From NCBI GenBank assembly GCA_019239815.1, contig JAFAZL010000762.1, forward strand, positions 1 to 7,141: a stretch of 7,141 bases of DNA, in the 5' to 3' direction. Positions 1 to 5,843 of the stretch are shown one piece after another (position 1 is the first letter of the stretch; each line of letters opens with the position of its first letter). Origin of the DNA: Acidobacteriota bacterium. Its GTDB lineage: Bacteria; Acidobacteriota; Terriglobia; Acidoferrales; UBA7541. Under the pieces are notes generated by a model. That model was not told the origin of the DNA. It did not search any database and worked only from the letters and a program-made list of their open reading frames with translations. The translations under genes were made by a program, and so were the position numbers.

Positions 1-824
1 CTTCCGACTTCTACAACAGCAAGATCCTGCTTCCCTTCTTTCGCCAACATCTAAAGGACGCGCCCGACCCGAAGCTTCCTACCGCTTACGTGTTCGAAAC
101 CGGCACAAACGTCTGGCGCCAATACGATGCGTGGCCTCCGCCAAAAACCGAGAAGCGCACGCTCTATCTACACGACGGTGGCAAACTCACCGATACCGCA
201 GACGATTCGAAATCCGCGTACGACGAGTACATCAGCGACCCCGCACACCCCGTCCCGTTCATCAATGCGATTACCACGGATGTCCCCCGCGAATACATGG
301 ATGCCGACCAGCGCTTCCTCACGCGCCGCGATGACGTCCTCGTCTACCAATCGGCGCCGCTCCAGGAAGATGTCACCGTCGCAGGCGCCGTCTCGCCACG
401 CCTGTGGGTCTCGACTTCCGGCACCGACTCCGATTTCGATGTGAAATTGATCGACGTCTATCCGATGGACTTCCCCAACCCCGAGCCAAATCCCAAGGAC
501 CTCGAAATGGGCGGCTACCAGCAAATGGTCCGCGGTGAACCCTTCCGCGGAAAATTCCGCAACTCATTCGAAAAGCCTGAAGCGTTCGTCCCCAATCAAC
601 CGACCGCGATCGATTTCGACCTGCCCGACATTAACCACACATTCCGCCACGGTCACCGCATCATGATCCAGATCCACAGCTCCTGGTTCCCCCTGACCGA
701 CCGCAACCCCCAAAAATTCATCAACATCCTCGAAGCCACACCATCCGACTTCCAAAAAGCCACCGAACGCATCTACCACTCCAAACAAAGCCCCTCGGCC
801 ATCGTGCTCCCCGTCTTGAAATAG
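1..824 (+). CDS. CocE/NonD family hydrolase, C-terminal part (5' end outside window)
   Basis: The reading frame is open from base 3 to the TAG at 822-824 (273 residues seen), so this is the 3' part of a longer gene. The first residues (SDFYNSKILLPFFRQHL), then ETGTNVWRQYDAWPP, a YLHDGG segment and a late DINHTFRHGHRIMIQIHSSW segment match the end of the alpha/beta-hydrolase domain and the C-terminal beta-sandwich (PepX_C type) of CocE/NonD and glutaryl-7-ACA acylase-like hydrolases. These enzymes cleave esters or amides with a Ser-Asp-His triad; the triad lies in the upstream domain and is not visible, so activity and substrate cannot be judged. A GTG at 90 lies inside this conserved block and is not a real start. 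The family assignment is firm; the substrate is unknown. The next gene on the right is convergent. Confidence 0.88.
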   Translation, partial: SDFYNSKILLPFFRQHLKDAPDPKLPTAYVFETGTNVWRQYDAWPPPKTEKRTLYLHDGGKLTDTADDSKSAYDEYISDPAHPVPFINAITTDVPREYMDADQRFLTRRDDVLVYQSAPLQEDVTVAGAVSPRLWVSTSGTDSDFDVKLIDVYPMDFPNPEPNPKDLEMGGYQQMVRGEPFRGKFRNSFEKPEAFVPNQPTAIDFDLPDINHTFRHGHRIMIQIHSSWFPLTDRNPQKFINILEATPSDFQKATERIYHSKQSPSAIVLPVLK

Positions 825-873
825 CCAATTCGAATCGCAAAATACCAAGTTCGAACACCCGCGACACCGGGTG

Positions 874-900
874 CCGCACCCTAGGTTTCTGAGGGTGCGG
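874..900. terminator. GC-rich hairpin after the hydrolase gene
   Basis: Perfect 9-bp inverted repeat CCGCACCCT (874-882) / AGGGTGCGG (892-900) with a 9-nt loop, 49 nt past the hydrolase stop. Only a short TTT follows, so it is a weak intrinsic terminator at best. It could instead be a dispersed intergenic repeat, or work as a bidirectional terminator between convergent genes. Confidence 0.4.
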
Positions 901-907
901 TTTGTGA

Positions 908-924
908 GGTGGAGCACCTCCACC
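908..924. repeat. Short perfect hairpin
   Basis: Inverted repeat GGTGGAG (908-914) / CTCCACC (918-924) around a CAC loop, only 7 nt after the previous hairpin. An overlapping alternative stem GAGGTG/CACCTC is possible. No U-tract follows. It is probably part of the same compound structured element. Confidence 0.45.
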
Positions 925-999
925 GTAACGACGCTCGCTCAGCCGTTGCAATCGCCGATCTGCACTACTAAGAACCACCTACCAACCATCGATCCCACC

Positions 1000-1028
1000 T
1001 TGACAAGTGCTATCAATTCGGTTATCAT
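1000..1028 (+). promoter_or_regulatory. Consensus-like sigma70 promoter with no gene behind it
   Basis: A perfect -35 box TTGACA (1000-1005), a spacer of exactly 17 bp, and a -10 box TATCAT (1023-1028, five of six consensus bases). Transcription would start near 1035 going right. No coding region follows in that direction; the next gene is convergent. This is the best promoter match I see in the window. A chance occurrence is possible, but the fit in both boxes and spacing is strong. Confidence 0.55.
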
Positions 1029-1039
1029 CCAAAACAAGT

Positions 1040-1066
1040 AAAGGCCAAAAGCCGAGCCTTTTTCCT
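1040..1066 (+). terminator. Terminator-like hairpin just after the orphan promoter
   Basis: Stem AAAGGC (1040-1045) / GCCTTT (1056-1061) with a 10-nt loop, followed by a T-rich tract (1059-1063 and 1066-1069). An inner GGC/GCC pairing is an alternative. It sits about 5 nt after the predicted start of the 1000-1028 promoter, so it would give a very short transcript or act as an attenuator. The stem is short, so termination may be partial. Confidence 0.4.
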
Positions 1067-1095
1067 TTTCAGGGCATCATCCTAATTCGCGAGCC

Positions 1096-1160
1096 TAAAG
1101 TCTTTAGAATCACATCCTTGACACCATGCGACGTGTAACGTCTTTAGAATGAAATCCTTG
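1096..1160. repeat. Pair of 25-bp direct repeats, 40-bp offset
   Basis: Copy 1 (1096-1120) and copy 2 (1136-1160) match at 22 of 25 positions. Each has the core GTCTTTAGAAT followed after four bases by TCCTTG. In copy 1 the left side also forms CTAAAG-T-CTTTAG (1095-1107), a short inverted repeat. The offset of 40 bp is close to four helical turns, as in paired protein-binding sites, but a dispersed intergenic repeat unit is equally possible. Confidence 0.7.
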
Positions 1161-1232
1161 CGAAAAAACACCAGGGGGGAGGGGAGTCAGCCGCCATTCG
1201 ACGGTTCGCGCCTTCTTGCCGAGGTGTTGTAG

Positions 1233-1252
1233 GGGCGGGGCTTGCTCCGCCC
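1233..1252. repeat. GGGCGGGG...CTCCGCCC hairpin, dispersed-repeat type
   Basis: Left arm 1233-1240 and right arm 1245-1252 pair over 8 bp (one G-T wobble) around a CTTG loop. From memory, hairpins of the form GGGGCGGGGCTTGCCCCGCCC recur in intergenic DNA of Acidobacteria and other soil bacteria; I cannot check copy number here. It has no U-tract on either side. Confidence 0.5.
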
Positions 1253-1283
1253 GGCGTCAACCACGAGCTTGATGCTTCCGAAC

Positions 1284-1317
1284 ACCAGTCACCGGTCACT
1301 AATCACCAATCACTGGT
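1284..1317. repeat. Degenerate short tandem repeat with terminal inverted arms
   Basis: ACCAGT (1284-1289) and ACTGGT (1312-1317) are inverted arms enclosing a run of near-copies of TCACC/TCACT (for example AATCACCAATCAC). It abuts the stop codon of the convergent TPR-like gene. It looks like low-complexity intergenic sequence; no function is evident. Confidence 0.4.
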
Positions 1318-1318
1318 T

Positions 1319-1825
1319 TCAGTTCGGTGGGCTATCCCACGCATCCAGCGACGCCGCCTCTTCCGACTCAAAATCCGGCTCGCTTTGCAGGAGCCGCACA
1401 CAGCGATTCCATCTCAAGATCGAGTCGTCGTTGCCGGCAGGCCGAATCTTCTCCGCATCGGCGAAACACTGCATCGCCTTCTCGAGCAGCGGCAACAGTG
1501 TATGCGGCGAACGCCCCGCGCGAAGCTGCGCCTTGACGCGCCGCTCGCAGAGCAGTCCCGTGTAGTAAGCCCGTTCGTAGGGATCCTTCAGCTCATCGAA
1601 AATTCTCTCGACTTCGCCGTATCGATCCGAAGGTCTTCCCTCGAACTGATCCGTGATGCTCAGCCCGAGCATTCGCAGGCCGAGCATGTTCTGCGGATCA
1701 GCAGCCAGAATATCGCGGCAGATTGATTCAGCTTCTTCGGGTTCGTTGAGGTAGCGGTACAACTCGGCCTTGGCGATCGCCTCGCCAATCCCTGACTTGG
1801 AGATCGTTTTCAGTTTCAGATCCAT
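1319..1825 (-). CDS. Small tetratricopeptide-repeat-like protein, function unknown
   Basis: This frame encodes 168 residues starting MDLKLKTISKSG. The start at 1825 is chosen because a perfect AGGAGG lies 5 nt upstream (1831-1836); an in-frame ATG 20 codons further up has no such site. Residues about 14-48 (AIAKAELYRYLNEPEEAESI, then CRDILAADPQNMLGLRMLG) show the helix-turn-helix pattern of a TPR, with Ala/Leu spacing and a DP turn. Residues about 75-135 are also mostly helical and could form one or two degenerate TPRs. The C-terminal 20 residues are acidic. No signal peptide or membrane segment is seen, so it is probably a cytosolic scaffold or adaptor. It lies 224 nt downstream of sdhB on the same strand with a hairpin between, so it is probably a separate unit. 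No specific role can be assigned. Confidence 0.75.
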   Translation of the reverse strand: MDLKLKTISKSGIGEAIAKAELYRYLNEPEEAESICRDILAADPQNMLGLRMLGLSITDQFEGRPSDRYGEVERIFDELKDPYERAYYTGLLCERRVKAQLRAGRSPHTLLPLLEKAMQCFADAEKIRPAGNDDSILRWNRCVRLLQSEPDFESEEAASLDAWDSPPN

Positions 1826-1830
1826 CTGAT

Positions 1831-1836
1831 CCTCCT
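1831..1836 (-). promoter_or_regulatory. Shine-Dalgarno site fixing the TPR-like gene start
   Basis: AGGAGG on the minus strand, 5 nt before the ATG at 1825. It is the strongest ribosome binding site in the window and settles the start in favour of the shorter reading. Confidence 0.75.
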
Positions 1837-1963
1837 GATCTGGGACGATCGCTCGCGGATCTTTTAGCCGCAAAACCAGCCGCAACGCAGCAGCCGAAAC
1901 TTAGCGGCGAATCTCGTCATGGCAACTACGTTCCAGCATCAATAAATGAAAAACGCTGTCGTC

Positions 1964-1996
1964 CTGAGGCGTCCGAAGGACGCCGAAGTATCTCAG
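1964..1996. repeat. Nested hairpin downstream of sdhB (dispersed repeat or terminator)
   Basis: Perfect inner stem GGCGTCC (1968-1974) / GGACGCC (1978-1984) with a 3-nt loop, flanked by outer arms CTGAG (1964-1968) and CTCAG (1992-1996), which share one base with the inner stem. The surrounding GTCGTCCTGAG...GAAGGAC...GAAGTATCTCAG wording resembles a family of intergenic repeats I associate with acidobacterial genomes. Read leftwards from the sdh operon it lies about 54 nt past the sdhB stop, with GTTTTTC about 13 nt further on, so it may serve as the operon terminator. Confidence 0.5.
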
Positions 1997-2049
1997 CACA
2001 TCGCGTTACTCAAAAATTAAACGACGAGCAACCCCGAACGCGAGAAACA

Positions 2050-2781
2050 TCACTTGCCGCCAATCTTCCGCGCGATCCAAACCAGCGGATCGTAATATCG
2101 GTCAACAACGCGTTCCTTCAACGGAATGATCGCGTTGTCCGTAATGTGAATTTCTTCGGGACAAACTTCGGTGCAACACTTCGTGATGTTGCAATACCCA
2201 AGCCCCAACTCCTCTTTCAACAATGGCACGCGATCGCCGTCATCGAGTGGGTGCATCTCAAGCCCCGCGACGCGCACAAAAAATCTCGGTCCACCAAATT
2301 GCGCCTTCTTATCGTGATCGCGCAAAACATGGCAGACGTTCTGGCACAGGAAACACTCGATGCACTTCCGGAATTCCTGAACGCGATCCGCATCTTCCTG
2401 ATAGAACTTCCAATCCGTTCCCTTCTTCGGCTGGAACGGTGGAATCTTCTTGTTGACCTTGTAATTCCACGAAACGTCAGTCACCAGATCTTTGATGACC
2501 GGAAACGCCTTGATCGGACGCACCGTGATCGGCTCATGCGTCGGCAGCGTATCCATGCGCGTCTTGCACGTCAGCCGCGGGCGCCCGTTCACTTCAGCCG
2601 AACAGGAACCGCACTTCCCTGCTTTGCAATTCCAACGCACCGCGAGATCGGGAGAGAGATGTCCTTGAATATAGTGCAGCGCATCGAGCACGACCATGCC
2701 CGGCGCGATTGGCACCTTATAGTTCACCGTCTCGCCGCCATCCTTGTTTCCGCGAAACACGTTTAGGATCGCTTCGGCCAT
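2050..2781 (-). CDS. sdhB: Succinate dehydrogenase/fumarate reductase iron-sulfur subunit
   Basis: The 243-residue protein is the electron-transfer subunit of complex II, linking the FAD in SdhA to membrane quinone through three Fe-S clusters on the inner membrane face. An N-terminal ferredoxin-like domain carries C52, C57, C60 and C72 for [2Fe-2S]. The C-terminal domain carries C140, C143, C146 and C150 (CIECFLCQNVC), then C197, C203 and C207 (CNITKCCTEVCP). By alignment with E. coli SdhB the [4Fe-4S] uses C140/C143/C146/C207 and the [3Fe-4S] uses C150/C197/C203. All ligands are present; C202 is an additional cysteine. Length is normal for the family and close to actinobacterial Sdh1-type subunits. 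The ATG at 2781 has a GAGGAG about 9 nt upstream. It is the last gene of the sdh operon, 53 nt after the DUF3291-like gene. Sequence alone cannot separate succinate oxidation from fumarate reduction. Confidence 0.95.
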   Translation of the reverse strand: MAEAILNVFRGNKDGGETVNYKVPIAPGMVVLDALHYIQGHLSPDLAVRWNCKAGKCGSCSAEVNGRPRLTCKTRMDTLPTHEPITVRPIKAFPVIKDLVTDVSWNYKVNKKIPPFQPKKGTDWKFYQEDADRVQEFRKCIECFLCQNVCHVLRDHDKKAQFGGPRFFVRVAGLEMHPLDDGDRVPLLKEELGLGYCNITKCCTEVCPEEIHITDNAIIPLKERVVDRYYDPLVWIARKIGGK

Positions 2782-2834
2782 CGGTCAGCTCTCCTCTTCC
2801 AAACACTTCGCGAAGTTAGGGACGAAGTCGTCAG

Positions 2835-3221
2835 TTACGTGTTCTTTGTTGCGCGACGCATCGCGTCGTTCCAACGCGGAGGAATTTCGGAACTGGACAG
2901 CTTCCATCTCCAGAAATTCGTCTTGTCCATGTATGGCGCGATTTTCTTCATCGCTTCGCTGTGGGGCACTTTGGCAACAAATTCCATCAGCGCTTTGTCG
3001 TTGTCCCACACGGAAAGTGTCCAGAATCGGCGCGTGAAAAGTTTGGCGCGCATCGTGTAGCCGATCACTCCCGGAGTCGCGCGAAGCTGCGCGTTGATCT
3101 GCACCGAGTAGCGGAAGAACATCGGCAATTTTAAAAAACTCTTCAGCGGAAGATAGCTCAGCAGCACAACGTACTCGCGTACCGGCTGAACGGGCGCCAG
3201 CGCTTTCCACGGAGTATCCAT
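2835..3221 (-). CDS. DUF3291/ABM-like alpha-beta barrel protein inside the sdh operon
   Basis: This 128-residue protein starts MDTPWKALAP. The layout matches, from memory, small proteins annotated DUF3291 or antibiotic-biosynthesis-monooxygenase-like: a short N-terminal PW-containing strand, a PMFFRYSVQINAQLRATPGV helix (about 33-52), the strand motif FWTLSVW (66-72), a helix ALMEFVAKVPHSEAM (77-91) with the conserved PH pair (86-87), and SSEIPPRW near the end (110-117). The fold expected is a dimeric ferredoxin-like barrel. Such proteins can be heme- or cofactor-independent oxygenases, but many have no known activity. It has no signal peptide. It lies 102 nt after sdhA and 53 nt before sdhB on the same strand, so it is very probably co-transcribed. 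The ribosome site is weak, so the start is less certain. A role in complex II assembly, quinone chemistry or protection is speculation. Confidence 0.8.
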   Translation of the reverse strand: MDTPWKALAPVQPVREYVVLLSYLPLKSFLKLPMFFRYSVQINAQLRATPGVIGYTMRAKLFTRRFWTLSVWDNDKALMEFVAKVPHSEAMKKIAPYMDKTNFWRWKLSSSEIPPRWNDAMRRATKNT

Positions 3222-3323
3222 AATTCCGACTATCCGTGTGCCGTGTTCGCGGCGTCAAGGGTGAAGTCGAGCGCGACGTGAAATCATCGAGTATCACTCT
3301 TCGCCGAATGGAAGCGGATGCGC

Positions 3324-5069
3324 TCATTTGCCGCCATCCTCGGCGAGCACTTGCTTCAACTCGTCGGGCAAATCCGACTTTCGATCCTGGCGCAGATTCA
3401 TCGCTCCACTCGAATCCTGGTTGATGATGTTGTTCTTCGCCCCCCACTCCGGACTGGTTTCGGGGAAATCGATACGGCTGTGCGCGCCACGGCTCTCTTC
3501 TCGCACCAGCGCGCACTTCGCAACGGCTTCCGAAATGCGCAGCATCGAGTGCAGGTCGAGCGCGAGATGCCAGCCCGGGTTGAACATCCGCGAACCTTCA
3601 ACGCTGACCAGCTTCCACCGCTCATTAAGCTTCTCGAGTTCCGTCAATGCCTGCTCGACGTCGTTGCGTGTGCGGAAAATTCCGACCAGGCTCTGCATCG
3701 TCTTCTGCAAATCGCGGTGAATCGCGTACGGACTTTCGCCGTGTTGCCGCTGAAACGGCTCGAGCGCGTATTTTTCTGCCTTATCGATTTGCGCCGGATC
3801 GAGCGTTGGTGAAGAAACTTCCTTCGCATGTTTCGCTGCGGCCAATCCAGCGCGCCGCCCAAACACGAGCAAATCCGACAACGAGTTCCCGCCGAGACGA
3901 TTCGCGCCGTGCAATCCTGCCGCGCACTCGCCCGCCGCGAACAGTCCCGGCAGCGTCGTTTGCGCCGTGTCCGCGTCCACGCGAATCCCGCCCATCACGT
4001 AATGGCATGTCGGACCCACTTCCATCGGTCCTTTGGTGATATCGACGTCCGCCAGTTCTTTAAACTGGTGATACATGCTTGGCAGCTTTTTCTTCACGTA
4101 CTCTGCCGGCTTGTGCGAAATATCGAGGTACGCGCCGCCGTGCTCCGTGCCTCGGCCTTCTTTCACTTCGGTGTAAATCGAGCGCGCAACGACATCGCGC
4201 GTCGAAAGCTCCATGCGCTTCGGATCGTACTTCTCCATGAAGCGCTCGCCTTTGCTGTTGCGCAGGATGCCGCCTTCGCCTCGGACCGCTTCGGTCACCA
4301 GAATTCCCTGCACACCCGGAGGCCACACCATTCCCGTCGGATGGAACTGCACAAATTCCAAATCCATCAATTCCGCACCGGCTTCGTAAGCGAGCGCCAT
4401 GCCATCGCCGGTGTATTCCCAAGAATTCGACGTGACCGGCCAGGCCTTGCCGATACCGCCCGTCGCCATCACCACGGACTTCGCTTTGAAAACGACGAAG
4501 CGGCCTTGTTCGCGCCAGTAGCCGATCGCGCCGGCGCAGCGATCGCCATCCTTCAGCAAACGGACAATCGTGCACTCCATGTACACGTCGAAGCCGAGTT
4601 GCACGCCGCGATCCTGCAACGTGCGAATCATCTCGAGCCCGGTGCGATCGCCGACGTGACACAGCCGCTTGTAGGTGTGTCCGCCGAACGCGCGCTGCAA
4701 AATATTTCCATCCGCGGTGCGATCGAAGATTGCTCCCCAATGTTCCAACTCGCGGACGCGTTCGGGCGCTTCTTGCGCATGCAACTGCGCCATGCGCCAG
4801 TTGTTGAGCATTTTGCCGCCGCGCATCGTGTCGCGGAAATGCGGCTTCCATCCATCGGCGGAATCGACGTTGGCCATCGCGGCGGCGATGCCGCCTTCAG
4901 CCATCACGGTGTGCGCTTTGCCGAGCAGCGATTTGCTGACGACGCCGACGCTCACGCTTTGAGCAAGCGCTTCAATCGCCGCGCGCAGTCCGGCGCCGCC
5001 TGCGCCAATTACCAGGACATCGTGCTCATGCGTTTCAAATCGGTCGAACGATTGCGCCGCGGAGCTCAA
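3324..5069 (-). CDS. sdhA: Succinate dehydrogenase/fumarate reductase flavoprotein subunit
   Basis: The 581-residue protein is the catalytic subunit of complex II, interconverting succinate and fumarate. It has the N-terminal FAD-binding loop GAGGAG (22-27), the covalent-FAD histidine H53 in AHTVMAEGG, FGGHT (128-132), QFHPTG with H243, STRDVVARS with R291, GPTCHYVMGG with H356, and GANRLGGNSL with R391. These match the substrate-binding and proton-transfer residues of E. coli SdhA (H242, R286, H354, R399), so the active site looks intact. The C-terminal domain includes the expected ESRGAHSRIDFPE segment. Length is typical. The start is a TTG at 5069, the only start codon between an upstream in-frame stop (5082-5084) and the Rossmann motif. 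It overlaps the sdhC stop as TTGA, implying coupled translation. Fumarate reductase use cannot be excluded from sequence. Confidence 0.96.
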   Translation of the reverse strand: MSSAAQSFDRFETHEHDVLVIGAGGAGLRAAIEALAQSVSVGVVSKSLLGKAHTVMAEGGIAAAMANVDSADGWKPHFRDTMRGGKMLNNWRMAQLHAQEAPERVRELEHWGAIFDRTADGNILQRAFGGHTYKRLCHVGDRTGLEMIRTLQDRGVQLGFDVYMECTIVRLLKDGDRCAGAIGYWREQGRFVVFKAKSVVMATGGIGKAWPVTSNSWEYTGDGMALAYEAGAELMDLEFVQFHPTGMVWPPGVQGILVTEAVRGEGGILRNSKGERFMEKYDPKRMELSTRDVVARSIYTEVKEGRGTEHGGAYLDISHKPAEYVKKKLPSMYHQFKELADVDITKGPMEVGPTCHYVMGGIRVDADTAQTTLPGLFAAGECAAGLHGANRLGGNSLSDLLVFGRRAGLAAAKHAKEVSSPTLDPAQIDKAEKYALEPFQRQHGESPYAIHRDLQKTMQSLVGIFRTRNDVEQALTELEKLNERWKLVSVEGSRMFNPGWHLALDLHSMLRISEAVAKCALVREESRGAHSRIDFPETSPEWGAKNNIINQDSSGAMNLRQDRKSDLPDELKQVLAEDGGK

Positions 5070-5821
5070 AAGATCCTCACGTCATGAAATGCGCCGCTGG
5101 CAACCATGCGGATGTAAAAATCAGCGAAGCCAACGGAGATTAAACTCATCCACGCAAATAGCATGTGACGCTCGTTCAAACGTGTGAGAAACGACCAAGC
5201 GGAATAGCGCGGCTTGCCAAAGGACGCGCACGAAAAGCAATCGAGTTTTCCGCCAGCGAGATGGCGGAGCGAGTGGCACGACAACGTGTACGTCGTGAGC
5301 AAAATAATATTCACGAGGAGCACGAGTGTGCCGACACCCACGCCGAATTTTCCGTCCCACCAGAACGCGTCGTAAGCGTCCTTCCACAAAAATGCGAGAA
5401 ACACGATGGCGAGATACAACGCGTATCGATGAAGATTTTGCAGGATGAAAGGAAACTTCGTTTCGCCGCTGTAGGAGCGCTTCGGTTCGCCGACAGCGCA
5501 CGCCGGAGGATCGGCGAAAAACGCGCGATAGTATGCCTTGCGATAGTAGTAGCAGGTGGCGCGAAAACTCAGCGGCCCCCCCAAAATCAAAATCGCCGGT
5601 GACCATTTCCACCAGCGATGATTCGCGTCGATCAGCGGCGAGTAAAACGGGGAGAGATAGGGTCCCCACTCGTAGAATTTTCCCTCAAAGGCCCGGAGCG
5701 TGGCGTAAAGCCCGAAACCTCCTAACAACACAATGACCGGTAAGACTTCGACCCACCACGCGTCGCGGCGCAGCGTGCTTCCGAAACCGCTTCCAGCCGC
5801 AGGAGCCCCAGTTGCCGCCAT
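5066..5821 (-). CDS. sdhC: Succinate dehydrogenase membrane anchor, single five-helix type (Sdh1-like)
   Basis: The 251-residue protein has about five hydrophobic segments (roughly 22-42, 74-93, 130-150, 158-180, 220-240), the architecture of the single-gene membrane anchor found in Sdh1-type complexes of mycobacteria rather than the three-helix SdhC plus SdhD pair of E. coli. Its job is to hold SdhA/SdhB at the membrane and bind quinone. Candidate cofactor ligands are H131 after helix 2 and the cluster C182-H183-x3-H187 ... C195-x2-C198 after helix 4; H219 opens helix 5. The RLNERHM and DFYIRMVASG segments near the C-terminus look like the mycobacterial counterparts as I remember them. The ATG at 5821 has GAGGTG about 5 nt upstream. 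It is the first gene of the operon and overlaps sdhA by 4 bp. No sdhD is present nearby. The position between a divergent promoter region and sdhA makes the role secure; heme versus Fe-S content is not. Confidence 0.85.
   Translation of the reverse strand: MAATGAPAAGSGFGSTLRRDAWWVEVLPVIVLLGGFGLYATLRAFEGKFYEWGPYLSPFYSPLIDANHRWWKWSPAILILGGPLSFRATCYYYRKAYYRAFFADPPACAVGEPKRSYSGETKFPFILQNLHRYALYLAIVFLAFLWKDAYDAFWWDGKFGVGVGTLVLLVNIILLTTYTLSCHSLRHLAGGKLDCFSCASFGKPRYSAWSFLTRLNERHMLFAWMSLISVGFADFYIRMVASGAFHDVRIF
5074..5078 (-). promoter_or_regulatory. Ribosome binding site for the TTG start of sdhA
   Basis: GAGGA on the minus strand, 4 nt before the TTG at 5069 and inside the end of sdhC. It supports the unusual TTG start, although the spacing is tight; coupling to sdhC translation may help initiation. 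Confidence 0.5.
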
Positions 5822-5843
5822 CGGTTCACCTCAGCGAAGGCAT

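Larger units (their letters stand above)
825..1318. other. 494-nt non-coding region between convergent genes
   Basis: I find no credible gene here: the frames are short and lack coding character. The region contains two adjacent GC-rich hairpins (874-900, 908-924), a consensus-like promoter (1000-1028) with a terminator-like hairpin directly behind it (1040-1066), a 25-bp direct repeat (1096-1160), a purine-rich tract around 1171-1186, a GGGCGGGG hairpin (1233-1252) and a degenerate short repeat (1284-1317). The density of repeat-like elements is far above the rest of the window. Confidence 0.7.

Noticed and set aside
90..92. GTG as start of the hydrolase gene
   Set aside because: The frame is open to the window edge and the preceding 29 residues match the family, so the GTG is an internal valine.
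1126..1152. Eight-codon ATG-TGA frame overlapping the second direct repeat
   Set aside because: It is too short, has no ribosome binding site, and the repeat explains the sequence better.
1096..1160. Possible minimal CRISPR array
   Set aside because: There are only two imperfect repeats with a 15-bp gap, too short for a spacer, and no cas gene is nearby.
825..1318. Possible tRNA or 6S-like RNA in the intergenic region
   Set aside because: I could find no cloverleaf or T-loop, and no long bulged stem of the 6S kind; only short separate hairpins are present.
1883..1885. Upstream ATG as start of the TPR-like gene
   Set aside because: The extra 20 residues look non-conserved and lack a ribosome site, whereas the ATG at 1825 has a perfect AGGAGG at 5 nt.
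2146..2766. 206-codon plus-strand frame over sdhB
   Set aside because: It is the antisense shadow of sdhB, which has every expected Fe-S cysteine.
2785..3516. Open frame of 243 codons on the minus strand spanning sdhA, the gap and the DUF3291-like gene
   Set aside because: It is a shifted frame across two better supported genes, with low-complexity Arg/Ser-rich content and no motif.
3828..5087. Long open frame of 419 codons on the plus strand
   Set aside because: It is antisense to sdhA, whose protein motifs are complete and unmistakable. The antisense translation is His/Arg/Ala-rich with no recognisable domain, as expected from GC-biased third positions.
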